A stretch of 5,920 bases of DNA, from NCBI GenBank assembly GCA_022710165.1, contig JAKLHL010000097.1, positions 1 to 5,920 on the forward strand. The letters run 5' to 3'. The notes beneath the pieces are model-generated. The model made no database searches, had not been told where the DNA came from, and was given only the letters and a program-made list of their open reading frames with translations. Shown here one piece after another: positions 1 to 5,920 of this stretch. This DNA comes from Bdellovibrionales bacterium. Its GTDB lineage: Bacteria > Bdellovibrionota > JAFGOL01. A program made the translations under genes and the position numbers. The first letter of the stretch is position 1; every line of letters starts with the position of its first letter.

Positions 1-243
1 CTGCTGGAGTATATCGAGGCCGGTCATGTCTGGGAGCTTGTAGTCCAAAAGTATTATGTCCGGCTTTTCCTTGGAAAGGTGATCAATAAAATCCTTCCCG
101 ACAGAGAACTTTTTGATGCTAAAAACAGCCTGGGTATCTATGTCAGGGACGTCCACAGAGAACTCCCTCAGCACCCTTTCGGCGCCAAGGCACATGGCTT
201 GTTCATCGTCAATTATAGCTACTCTTAATTTTTCATTGTTCAT
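1..243 (-). CDS. Response regulator 3, N-terminal receiver part (3'-partial)
   Basis: Only the first 81 residues are inside the window; the frame runs open off position 1. It begins at the ATG at 243, 4 nt after the stop of regulator 2. The visible part is a receiver domain: IIDDE (10-14) supplies the acidic pocket, and D67 in LLDYKLPDMTG is the phosphoacceptor, followed by the usual Pro and Gly of that loop. The switch Thr/Ser and the conserved Lys lie beyond the edge. It is clearly different from regulators 1 and 2: its phosphorylation loop is the common DxxLPDMTG type, and it has a slightly longer stretch before it (about residues 28-50). Such receivers often carry an output domain, but none can be seen here. 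Ribosome site evidence is weak (AAGA a few nt upstream), so coupling to the previous gene is likely. Confidence 0.88.
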   Translation of the reverse strand, partial: MNNEKLRVAIIDDEQAMCLGAERVLREFSVDVPDIDTQAVFSIKKFSVGKDFIDHLSKEKPDIILLDYKLPDMTGLDILQQ

Positions 244-247
244 ATTC

Positions 248-646
248 TTAAGACCTAAGTAACTTCTCTATTTCCTTAACCAGCTGCTCCGTCCTCACAG
301 GTTTGGTGAACACAGCATCAGCCTTTATCCAGTGTTTCTCGTCAGGTGTAACAGAGCTGAACTCCATGCCCGTTTGACCGGTAACGGCAGTGACCATTAT
401 CACCGGTACCTTGGGAAGTTTCTTTTTTACCTCGTACGCAAGGACAAAACCGTCATCCATCTTGTCCATCATCAGGTCCACTATGACCACATCGGGCTTT
501 ATGGTCTCCAATAACTGATTGGCCTTTTTTCTACTCTCAGCGGTAATTACACTATATCCCTCAGACTCCAGCTCCATCTTTTGCTGTAAAAGATAGTCGG
601 GGTCATCATCCACCATCAAGATGTTCTTTCTTGCTTTCTCGTTCAT
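248..646 (-). CDS. Receiver-only response regulator 2 (CheY-like, paralogue of regulator 1)
   Basis: This 132-aa protein is a single receiver domain. The acidic pocket is VDDD (12-15), the phosphoacceptor is D57 in VIVDLMMD, the switch Thr is T86 and the conserved Lys is K115 in FTKPV. There is no DNA-binding or enzymatic output domain. It resembles regulator 1 along its whole length, including a shared PKVP segment before the fourth strand and a lengthened loop with a Trp ahead of the KP motif. The two therefore look like a tandem duplication that has since diverged. Its ATG overlaps the TGA of regulator 1 as ATGA (646-643), and a GAGG lies about 10 nt upstream inside the preceding gene, so coupled translation is expected. 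Its partner is inferred to be the sensor kinase upstream; the downstream target is unknown. Confidence 0.93.
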   Translation of the reverse strand: MNEKARKNILMVDDDPDYLLQQKMELESEGYSVITAESRKKANQLLETIKPDVVIVDLMMDKMDDGFVLAYEVKKKLPKVPVIMVTAVTGQTGMEFSSVTPDEKHWIKADAVFTKPVRTEQLVKEIEKLLRS

Positions 647-1014
647 CTTGAAAGGACCTCTTTAACGACTTTTGCTAATTTATCAGGGTCCACTGGTTTA
701 TCCAGGAAGTTAACAACAGCTCCCCAGGTATCACCCGGCTCTGCCATCCAGTTGGCCTTGTCTGCAGCGCCTGACATTACTATAAGAGGCACCTTAGGGA
801 AGTTCTTGCCTATTTCTCTTGCCAAGGCAAACCCAGCAGTCCTGTGCTCCATCATAACGTCGATGACCATCAGGTCCGGTCTCTCTTTTTTAAGTTTTTC
901 CAGAGCTTCTTTTGCTGTATTCGCGGTAATTACCTGATGTCCATTCTCTTCCAGCACCATCTTGTTCTGTTCAACCAGATCCACATCATCATCAACTAAA
1001 AAGATCTTAGCCAT
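643..1014 (-). CDS. Receiver-only response regulator 1 (CheY-like)
   Basis: This 123-aa protein is a single phosphoacceptor receiver domain with no output domain. The acidic pocket is VDDD (7-10), the phosphoacceptor is D52 in VIDVMME, the switch Ser is S81 and the conserved Lys is K106 in LDKPV. The frame is open further up to a TTG at 1062, but that extension overlaps the kinase gene. The ATG at 1014 has an excellent AAGGAGGG site in front, and receivers normally begin exactly at MAKIFLVDDD, so 1014 is chosen. The gene follows the sensor kinase after 13 nt and overlaps the next regulator by 4 nt, which makes it the most likely phosphorylation partner of that kinase (inference). The loop between the switch Ser and the DKP lysine is long and contains Trp and Pro, a feature shared with the next protein. 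It could act by protein binding, as a phosphate sink, or as a relay step. Confidence 0.93.
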   Translation of the reverse strand: MAKIFLVDDDVDLVEQNKMVLEENGHQVITANTAKEALEKLKKERPDLMVIDVMMEHRTAGFALAREIGKNFPKVPLIVMSGAADKANWMAEPGDTWGAVVNFLDKPVDPDKLAKVVKEVLSR

Positions 1015-1020
1015 GGTAAG

Positions 1021-1028
1021 CCCTCCTT
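1021..1028 (-). promoter_or_regulatory. Strong ribosome binding site of response regulator 1
   Basis: AAGGAGGG on the minus strand ends 6 nt before the ATG at 1014 and touches the TAA stop of the sensor kinase (1030-1028). It is the strongest Shine-Dalgarno match I found in the window. It decides the start at 1014 against the longer TTG-initiated frame, and it suggests that the regulator is made in greater amount than the kinase. Confidence 0.85.
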
Positions 1029-3052
1029 TACTTTCTTGTATCATATCTAGGGATATTAACAATTACTTTGGTCCAAGTAGGCCCCTTGCTTAAGTCGCCG
1101 TTGGACTCTACCCTTATATCGCCTGAATGCATTTTTATTATCCCGTAACTTACCGGCATGCCAAGCCCGGTGCCCTTGCCTATTTGTTTGGTGGTAAAGA
1201 ACGGATCAAAGACCCTTTTAAGGTACTTTTCTGATATGCCAGCTCCTGTGTCTTCTACGGCCATTATGAAATTACTTCTATCACCTTCAAGGCTTATCCT
1301 AAGCTTGTGCCCTATTTCCTTCTTGGTCTCCTCTATGGCATCCACAGAATTGTTTATGAGATTTATAAGGACCTGAGAGAATTGGTCCCTGTCGAGCTCA
1401 ACAGTAGCATCATCCTCAAGCTTGTTCGCTATGTTTATCTCTATGTTCTTTGGTATGTTCAGCATCTCTATGCATTTTCTTACAAGTTCAGAGACGTCAA
1501 CAGGCGTTTTTACGACCCTGTTCTGTCGAGCAAAGTCCAAGAGTTCAGAGACTATCTTTTTACACCTTTCTGCCTGTTCCACTATCATGGCAACATCTTC
1601 TTTCATCGTGCCTTCTACCGGACACTGTTCACGAAGTATGTGTGAATACATAAGTATTATGCCGAGGGGGTTGTTTATCTCGTGTGCGATACCGGCGGCA
1701 AGCTGTCCCATGCTGGCCAGCTTATCCCTATGGTCAAGCGCTTCCTTGACGCTCTTTATCTCACCGAACGAACGCTCAAGCCTCTTAATGGTATCCTTAA
1801 GTTTTTCTATCGTATAGGGGAGGCACATCTCGCTTTCTGCTGTTCCGTGATATATCGCTGAAGCATGCCCTCTGCATGTGTCGTAACCACAGGCTCCGCA
1901 GTTAAGTTCATCCTCTGGACCTTTCTTGCCCATACGTTCCAATATCTCGTCTATCTTATCTTCTGATGGAGGTGTTATCCTTTGATCGTTAGGGGAGAAG
2001 TTGCAGCTAAGATCAAGTTTTGAGAATCGCTCTATGTCCTTTAGCCATTTCTTCTCGTCCAGCCTCTTTACCTTGTCATTCACATAAACGCTGACCTTGT
2101 GCCTTCTCTTATACATAGGTATGAAATTATTTATGCCTGCTCCCATCACACAGCCTTCACAGCACAAGGTCTCTAAGAGATTGGTGCTAAGGCTCTCTTT
2201 CTCGAACTCCTTTATAGCATCAACAAAATTAACCTTGCCGTCCGCGACCACGACGTTGCCCTGAACCAGGTCCTCTTTGATCCCTGCAGACTGCAAAAGA
2301 CCCCTGCTCACCGCATATAGGGCACCCTTCCCTGCAGAAGGTTCATCGAACTCAGAGTCAGCAGAATTGTGCCTGTCTATTCCCAAAGAATCAAAAAGTT
2401 CTCTCAACTCCACAAAGGTCATTACCTCGTCTATTTCACCCTTGTAACAGTCCTTTTCGTTCTCACCTTTCTTTGCCACACAAGGGCCTATAAAGACCAT
2501 CTTAACATCGTTACCATACAGTTCCCTTAGGACCCTGGCGGTTGCTATCATCGGTGAAACTATCGGCGCAAGGTTAGGTATAAGCTCCGGATAATATTTC
2601 TCTACATAGGCCACTATTGCGGGACAGGTCGTGGCTATGTATGAGCCGTCTGGATTTGAGTCTATTAATCTCTTATAAGCCATAGATACCAGATCAGCAC
2701 CAAATCCAACCTCGTGAACGTGGTTAAAACCCAACTTTCTTAAAGCTCCGATCATCCTCTTGTAGTCTACATCATGGAATTCGGCCGGAAAGCTAGGGGC
2801 CACCATTGCAACTTTTTTTACGTCGCTATTCAATATCTCTTTCACATTATCCAGCGATGACAAGACCCTTTTAGCCCTCTGACTGCAGACCCTCACGCAG
2901 TTACCGCAGCCTATGCAACGTTCTCCCATTATCTCTGCCTGGCCGTCCCTTATACGTATTGCCTTGGCAGGACACTCCCTTACACAGGTAAAGCAGACCC
3001 TGCATTTTTCCTTTATAGTTTCTACGACGTTCTTTCCATTACACAGCTTCAT
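1028..3052 (-). CDS. Sensory [FeFe]-hydrogenase fused to a histidine kinase (group C-like H2/redox sensor)
   Basis: This is a soluble 674-aa fusion of a hydrogenase-like sensor to a complete histidine kinase. I see no signal peptide or membrane helix. Domains: two ferredoxin 4Fe-4S motifs (C17/20/23/27 and C46/49/52/56); an H-cluster domain about 78-330; a compact 4Fe-4S domain resembling Pfam FeS PF04060 (C385, C388, C393, C410); a likely coiled-coil linker about 413-445; HisKA with H457 in AHEINNP; and HATPase_c with an N-box (about N564-D571), G1 DTGAGI (601-606), F-box DPFFT (616-620) and G2 GKGTGLG (625-631). Candidate H-cluster ligands are C143 (TTCP), C191 (GPC), C297 or C298, and C301. 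Residues that move protons in catalytic enzymes are replaced: the CpI C299, E279, E282 and S319 positions are T142, Y126, L129 and A162. Family knowledge places such proteins among putative H2 or redox sensors. The gene starts 5 nt after hydA with no strong ribosome site, so translational coupling is likely. No PAS domain is seen. The kinase and hydrogenase-like parts are certain; the ligand sensed is inferred. Confidence 0.93.
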   Translation of the reverse strand: MKLCNGKNVVETIKEKCRVCFTCVRECPAKAIRIRDGQAEIMGERCIGCGNCVRVCSQRAKRVLSSLDNVKEILNSDVKKVAMVAPSFPAEFHDVDYKRMIGALRKLGFNHVHEVGFGADLVSMAYKRLIDSNPDGSYIATTCPAIVAYVEKYYPELIPNLAPIVSPMIATARVLRELYGNDVKMVFIGPCVAKKGENEKDCYKGEIDEVMTFVELRELFDSLGIDRHNSADSEFDEPSAGKGALYAVSRGLLQSAGIKEDLVQGNVVVADGKVNFVDAIKEFEKESLSTNLLETLCCEGCVMGAGINNFIPMYKRRHKVSVYVNDKVKRLDEKKWLKDIERFSKLDLSCNFSPNDQRITPPSEDKIDEILERMGKKGPEDELNCGACGYDTCRGHASAIYHGTAESEMCLPYTIEKLKDTIKRLERSFGEIKSVKEALDHRDKLASMGQLAAGIAHEINNPLGIILMYSHILREQCPVEGTMKEDVAMIVEQAERCKKIVSELLDFARQNRVVKTPVDVSELVRKCIEMLNIPKNIEINIANKLEDDATVELDRDQFSQVLINLINNSVDAIEETKKEIGHKLRISLEGDRSNFIMAVEDTGAGISEKYLKRVFDPFFTTKQIGKGTGLGMPVSYGIIKMHSGDIRVESNGDLSKGPTWTKVIVNIPRYDTRK

Positions 3053-3057
3053 GGCTT

Positions 3058-4779
3058 TTAGTAGTTGGTCTTCCTTTTTTTGTATTTAGTATGCAAGAGC
3101 TTGTGACTCTTCTCACCAAGCGGTTCACCCAGAAAGTCCTTGTAAAGGTTCTTTATTGACTCATTCCTGTGCGAACATCTTACTTCACTTTCCTTATCTA
3201 TCTTGTATAGGCTCTTCATCCTGTGCTCTATTTTCTTCTTATCAAGACCATAAGGCTGGCCTCCTCCGGCTATACAGCCTCCAGGACAGGTCATAACCTC
3301 CATAAAGTGTATCTTCTTTTTCCCGGCCTTTATTTCATCAAGCATCTTTCTGGCATTAGCAAGACCGCTAACCACAGCAACGTTAAGTTCGATCCCTCCA
3401 ATATTAAAAGATGCCTCTTTTATCCCGCTCATGTCCCTGACCTGTTTTAGCTCAAGATCTTCCATCTCTTTACCGGTGATCATAAAATGGGCCGTCCTTA
3501 AAGCAGCCTCCATTACACCGCCTGTAGCTCCAAATAATTTACCAGCAGAGCTCCTAAGACCGAAAGGGTTGTCCGGAAGTTCAGGTTCCAAAGAGCTAAA
3601 ATCTATGTTGAACATCTTGAACATCTTTGCAAGCTCCCTCGTGGTTATTGCGAGGTCTATATCGGGATTGCCTTCTGATGAAGCCATTTCCCTTCTTTCA
3701 GCCTCGAATTTTTTTGCAGTACAAGGCATAATGCTCACGCTGAATATCTTTGAAGGGTCTATACCGTTCTTAGGCGCATAATAGTTCTTTATGACAGCTC
3801 CCAACATCTGCTGAGGGCTCTTGCAGGACGATATGTTCTCTATGAACTCAGGGTAGAACTGCTCAACGAACTTTACCCAGCCCGGAGAACAACTGGTGAA
3901 CATTGGTATCTTACCATCGTTCTTTATCCTGTGCACAAGCTCGCTCGCCTCTTCCATTATGGTAAGGTCTGCAGAGAAAGCCGTGTCGAAAACTTTCTGG
4001 AAGCCAATCTTCCTTAAAGCTGCAGTAAGCACCCCTGCAACGTCGGTGCCTTCTTTATATCCAAAATATTCTCCGATGGTGACAGAAACGCTAGGCGCAT
4101 GCTGTACCACGACTATCTTTTCAGGGTCCATCAACGCGCTTATAAGTTCTTTTATATTGTTATGCTCGGTCAAGGCACCTGTTGGGCATACCCTTACACA
4201 CTGCCCGCAGTTTATACAGCTCGAAAGGTTAAGTCCTTGATTGAAAGCAGGCGCTACAACGGCCTTGCTTCCCCTGCCGACAAAATCTATTGCAGAAACA
4301 CCCTGTATCTCTTCGCAGACCCTTACACAGCGACCGCAAAGTATGCACTTTGAGGAATCCTTCACTATGGAAACGTTTGAGTTATCTATCTTGTAATCAG
4401 GCTTCTTTGCGGTATATCTTCTTTCCCTTACACCAAGTTCTTCTGACAAGGACTGCAGTTCACAGTAACCGTTCCTTTCGCAATACAGGCAGTCATCAGG
4501 ATGGCTTGCCAGCAAAAGTTCTATTATGGTCTTTCTGGCCTTTAACACCCTCGGTGAATGGGTCTTAACCTTCATGCCTTCCCTTACTTCAACAGCACAG
4601 CTTGGCACAAGGTTCTTATCGCCTTCCACCTCTACCACACACATCCTGCAGGCACCCGAAGGAAAAACATCCTCCATATGACAAAGTGTCGGGATGCTTA
4701 TGCCTACGTTCTTTAATGCTGTAAGCAGCATCTCACCTTTTTTTACCTCTATTGTGTTGCCGTTAACTTCTATTTTCAT
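3058..4779 (-). CDS. hydA: HydA: catalytic [FeFe]-hydrogenase subunit, M3-type, with H-cluster
   Basis: This subunit catalyses reversible 2H+ + 2e- to H2 and is probably the hydrogenase part of a HydABC electron-bifurcating or NAD-dependent complex. Domains in order: plant-type 2Fe-2S (C33, C44, C47, C61); the His-ligated 4Fe-4S domain (H93, C97, C100, C106); two ferredoxin 4Fe-4S clusters (C145/148/151/155 and C188/191/194/198); H-cluster domain about 222-510; small-subunit-like tail about 515-565, ending in HKLLHTKY. The H-cluster motifs are L1 TSCSPGW (295-301), L2 MPCTAKKFE (351-359) and L3 EVMTCPGGCIAGGGQP (494-509). Compared with Clostridium pasteurianum CpI, the proton path appears intact: C297 (C299), E277 (E279), S317 (S319), E280 (E282) and R284 (R286). 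One oddity is that the position of 4Fe ligand C300 is Ser298. At 573 aa the length equals CpI-type enzymes. The ATG start at 4779 is supported by a GAGGAG site 6 nt upstream, inside the end of hydB. HndD of NADP-reducing hydrogenases is a close alternative name; the hydrogenase call itself is secure. Confidence 0.96.
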   Translation of the reverse strand: MKIEVNGNTIEVKKGEMLLTALKNVGISIPTLCHMEDVFPSGACRMCVVEVEGDKNLVPSCAVEVREGMKVKTHSPRVLKARKTIIELLLASHPDDCLYCERNGYCELQSLSEELGVRERRYTAKKPDYKIDNSNVSIVKDSSKCILCGRCVRVCEEIQGVSAIDFVGRGSKAVVAPAFNQGLNLSSCINCGQCVRVCPTGALTEHNNIKELISALMDPEKIVVVQHAPSVSVTIGEYFGYKEGTDVAGVLTAALRKIGFQKVFDTAFSADLTIMEEASELVHRIKNDGKIPMFTSCSPGWVKFVEQFYPEFIENISSCKSPQQMLGAVIKNYYAPKNGIDPSKIFSVSIMPCTAKKFEAERREMASSEGNPDIDLAITTRELAKMFKMFNIDFSSLEPELPDNPFGLRSSAGKLFGATGGVMEAALRTAHFMITGKEMEDLELKQVRDMSGIKEASFNIGGIELNVAVVSGLANARKMLDEIKAGKKKIHFMEVMTCPGGCIAGGGQPYGLDKKKIEHRMKSLYKIDKESEVRCSHRNESIKNLYKDFLGEPLGEKSHKLLHTKYKKRKTNY

Positions 4780-4782
4780 GAT

Positions 4783-5920
4783 CTACTCCTCGGTGCTCCC
4801 TGTCTTTATTACTGCGTTGAACTTGCATGCATCAAGACATGCTCCACACTTTATGCATTTATCCTGGACTATGTAATGAGGGCTCTTTAACGCTCCCATG
4901 ATAGCATCGTTAGGGCACTTCTTAGCGCAAACGGTACACCCCTTGCAGTTCTCAGCGACTATCTTAAAGTTAATAAGCTCGGTGCATGCACCTGCAGGGC
5001 AAGTACGTCCGAATATATGCGCCTCATATTCATCCTCGAACCACTTCAATGTGCTAAGCACAGGATTTGGAGCGGTATTACCAAGTCCGCAAAGACTGGT
5101 GTCCTGTATTACCTCTGCAAGGCTCCTAAGCATTACCACACCCTTGAACCTATCAAGAGCGTCGTAACCATGCTCAGATTTTACCCCGCGTGTTATCTTG
5201 TCCAATATCTCATAGAGTCTTTTCGTACCTTCACGGCATGGAATGCATTTCCCGCAGCTCTCCCTTTGGATGAAATCCATGAAGAATTTGGCTACGTCGA
5301 CCATGCAAGTATCTTCGTCCATAACGACAAGACCTCCAGACCCCATCATGGCCCCTATGGTCTTTAATGATTCATAATCAACCTGTATGTCTATGTGGGA
5401 TGCTGGTACACAGCCTCCAGAAGGACCGCCTATCTGAACGGCCTTGAACTTCTTACCCTTAGGTATGCCTCCGCCTATCTTATATACGATCTCGCTTATT
5501 GAGGTCCCCATCGTTACCTCTACAAGGCCAGTACGCTCGACCTTTCCTGAAAGGGCAAACACCTTGGTGCCCTTACTGGTATCAGTACCCACAGAACTGA
5601 ACCATTCAGCGCCGTTAGCCACTATACCTGGGACGTTTGCAAGGGTCTCTACGTTGTTTATGACGGTAGGTTTTCCGAACAGACCGCTTACTGCAGGATA
5701 TGGAGGACGAGGTCTAGGCATTCCCCTCTTGCCCTCTATGCTGTGCATCAATGCTGTTTCTTCTCCGCAAACGAAAGCTCCTGCACCTTTTTTTATCTTT
5801 ACTTCAAGATTAAAACCGCTGTCCAAGATGTTATTACCAAGCAGGCCAGCCTGTTTTGCGTCTTCTATTGCCTTGCTCAGCCTCTTTATCGCCAAAGGAT
5901 ATTCCGCCCTTATGTATACA
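4783..5920 (-). CDS. hydB: HydB: NuoF-like flavoprotein subunit of NAD-linked [FeFe]-hydrogenase (5'-partial)
   Basis: This is the NADH/FMN subunit of a soluble multimeric [FeFe]-hydrogenase. It should exchange hydride with NAD(H) at FMN and pass electrons to HydA in the cytoplasm. The frame is open to the window edge and reads VYIRAEYPLA before a TTG at 5895. That stretch is ordinary NuoF interior sequence, so the TTG is not the start. Numbering from 5895, 370 residues are visible plus 8 upstream; roughly 200 or more residues are missing compared with full-length HydB, including the thioredoxin-like 2Fe-2S domain if present. The flavin/NADH region contains GAGAFVCGEETA (about 37-48), a Pro/Arg-rich loop, and IGGPSGGCVP (155-164). 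The N4-type 4Fe-4S motif is C214-x2-C217-x2-C220 with C269. Two ferredoxin-like 4Fe-4S motifs at the C-terminus (C317/320/323/327 and C347/350/353/357) separate HydB from plain NuoF. It ends 3 nt before hydA. NuoF of complex I or a formate dehydrogenase subunit is excluded mainly by the adjacent HydA. The family call is very secure. Confidence 0.95.
   Translation of the reverse strand, partial: VYIRAEYPLAIKRLSKAIEDAKQAGLLGNNILDSGFNLEVKIKKGAGAFVCGEETALMHSIEGKRGMPRPRPPYPAVSGLFGKPTVINNVETLANVPGIVANGAEWFSSVGTDTSKGTKVFALSGKVERTGLVEVTMGTSISEIVYKIGGGIPKGKKFKAVQIGGPSGGCVPASHIDIQVDYESLKTIGAMMGSGGLVVMDEDTCMVDVAKFFMDFIQRESCGKCIPCREGTKRLYEILDKITRGVKSEHGYDALDRFKGVVMLRSLAEVIQDTSLCGLGNTAPNPVLSTLKWFEDEYEAHIFGRTCPAGACTELINFKIVAENCKGCTVCAKKCPNDAIMGALKSPHYIVQDKCIKCGACLDACKFNAVIKTGSTEE
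4786..4791 (-). promoter_or_regulatory. Ribosome binding site of hydA
   Basis: GAGGAG on the minus strand lies 6 nt before the ATG at 4779 and sits within the last codons of hydB, just ahead of its TAG stop. It fixes the hydA start and suggests that the two subunits are translated in a coupled way. Confidence 0.75.

Noticed and set aside
643..1062. Longer form of response regulator 1 starting with TTG at 1062
   Set aside because: The 16 extra residues overlap the end of the kinase gene and do not look like a receiver domain. The ATG at 1014 has an AAGGAGGG site and begins exactly at the first receiver strand.
1028..3052. Frameshift or assembly chimera joining a hydrogenase gene to a separate kinase gene
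   Set aside because: One uninterrupted frame runs through all domains with a sensible helical linker between them, and kinase-linked sensory hydrogenases are a known arrangement.
3053..3057. Terminator or promoter between hydA and the sensor kinase
   Set aside because: Only 5 nt separate the genes and I see no hairpin followed by a T-run on the transcribed strand. The other junctions are equally tight.
3431..3781. Plus-strand open frame of 116 codons within hydA, and similar plus-strand frames at 3896-4240, 1422-1817 and 5017-5367
   Set aside because: Each lies opposite a strongly conserved gene, and the translations show no recognisable domain or ribosome site. They are antisense shadows of the coding strand.
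4783..5895. TTG at 5895 as the real start of HydB
   Set aside because: The reading frame continues upstream to the window edge with typical NuoF interior sequence (YIRAEYPLA), so the gene is cut by the window, not started there.
4783..5920. Respiratory complex I (NuoF/NuoG) reading of the first two genes
   Set aside because: The second protein has NuoG-like N-terminal clusters but also the L1, L2 and L3 H-cluster motifs, and the first has two extra C-terminal 4Fe-4S motifs. Both fit HydB/HydA, not complex I.

Overview
The window is a single tightly packed operon read entirely on the minus strand, so transcription runs from position 5920 towards 1. It encodes part of a multi-subunit [FeFe]-hydrogenase of the NAD-linked (HydABC, probably electron-bifurcating) type. 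This is followed by a hydrogenase-like H2/redox sensor fused to a histidine kinase, and then by three response-regulator genes. Both ends are cut: the first gene (HydB/NuoF-like) lacks its N-terminus and the last (response regulator 3) lacks its C-terminus.

Layout in transcription order: 5920-4783 HydB (NuoF-like flavoprotein, 5'-partial); 4779-3058 HydA (catalytic [FeFe]-hydrogenase, 573 aa, M3-type domain order); 3052-1028 sensory [FeFe]-hydrogenase/histidine kinase fusion (674 aa); 1014-643 receiver-only response regulator 1; 646-248 receiver-only response regulator 2; 243-1 start of response regulator 3. The gaps are 3, 5, 13, -4 and 4 nt. No intergenic stretch is large enough for a promoter, and I saw no terminator hairpin. 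No stretch over 300 bases lacks a gene. I see no RNA gene, repeat array, insertion sequence or CRISPR.

How the genes could work together: HydB would oxidise or reduce NAD(H) at FMN and pass electrons through its Fe-S clusters to HydA, whose H-cluster makes or consumes H2. The usual third subunit HydC (NuoE-like) is not in the window and would be expected just upstream, beyond 5920. The sensor keeps the cysteines that could hold an H-cluster, but every position of the known proton-transfer path that I could align has been replaced. It is therefore most likely a H2/redox detector, not a turnover enzyme. Its C-terminus is a complete histidine kinase, and the three receiver proteins next door are the obvious phosphoryl acceptors. 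The overall picture is a hydrogenase operon that carries its own H2-sensing phosphorelay (inference). In the commonly used hydrogenase classification this would be a group A3-like enzyme beside a group C, kinase-linked sensory enzyme.

Organism: a strictly anaerobic, H2-metabolising, probably fermentative bacterium. Base composition looks to be in the mid-40s % GC by eye, with frequent ATA (Ile) and AGG (Arg) codons. Similar hydrogenase-plus-sensor clusters are, from memory, found in Elusimicrobiota/Omnitrophota-like lineages as well as Firmicutes and Thermotogae. The sequence alone does not let me choose a phylum.
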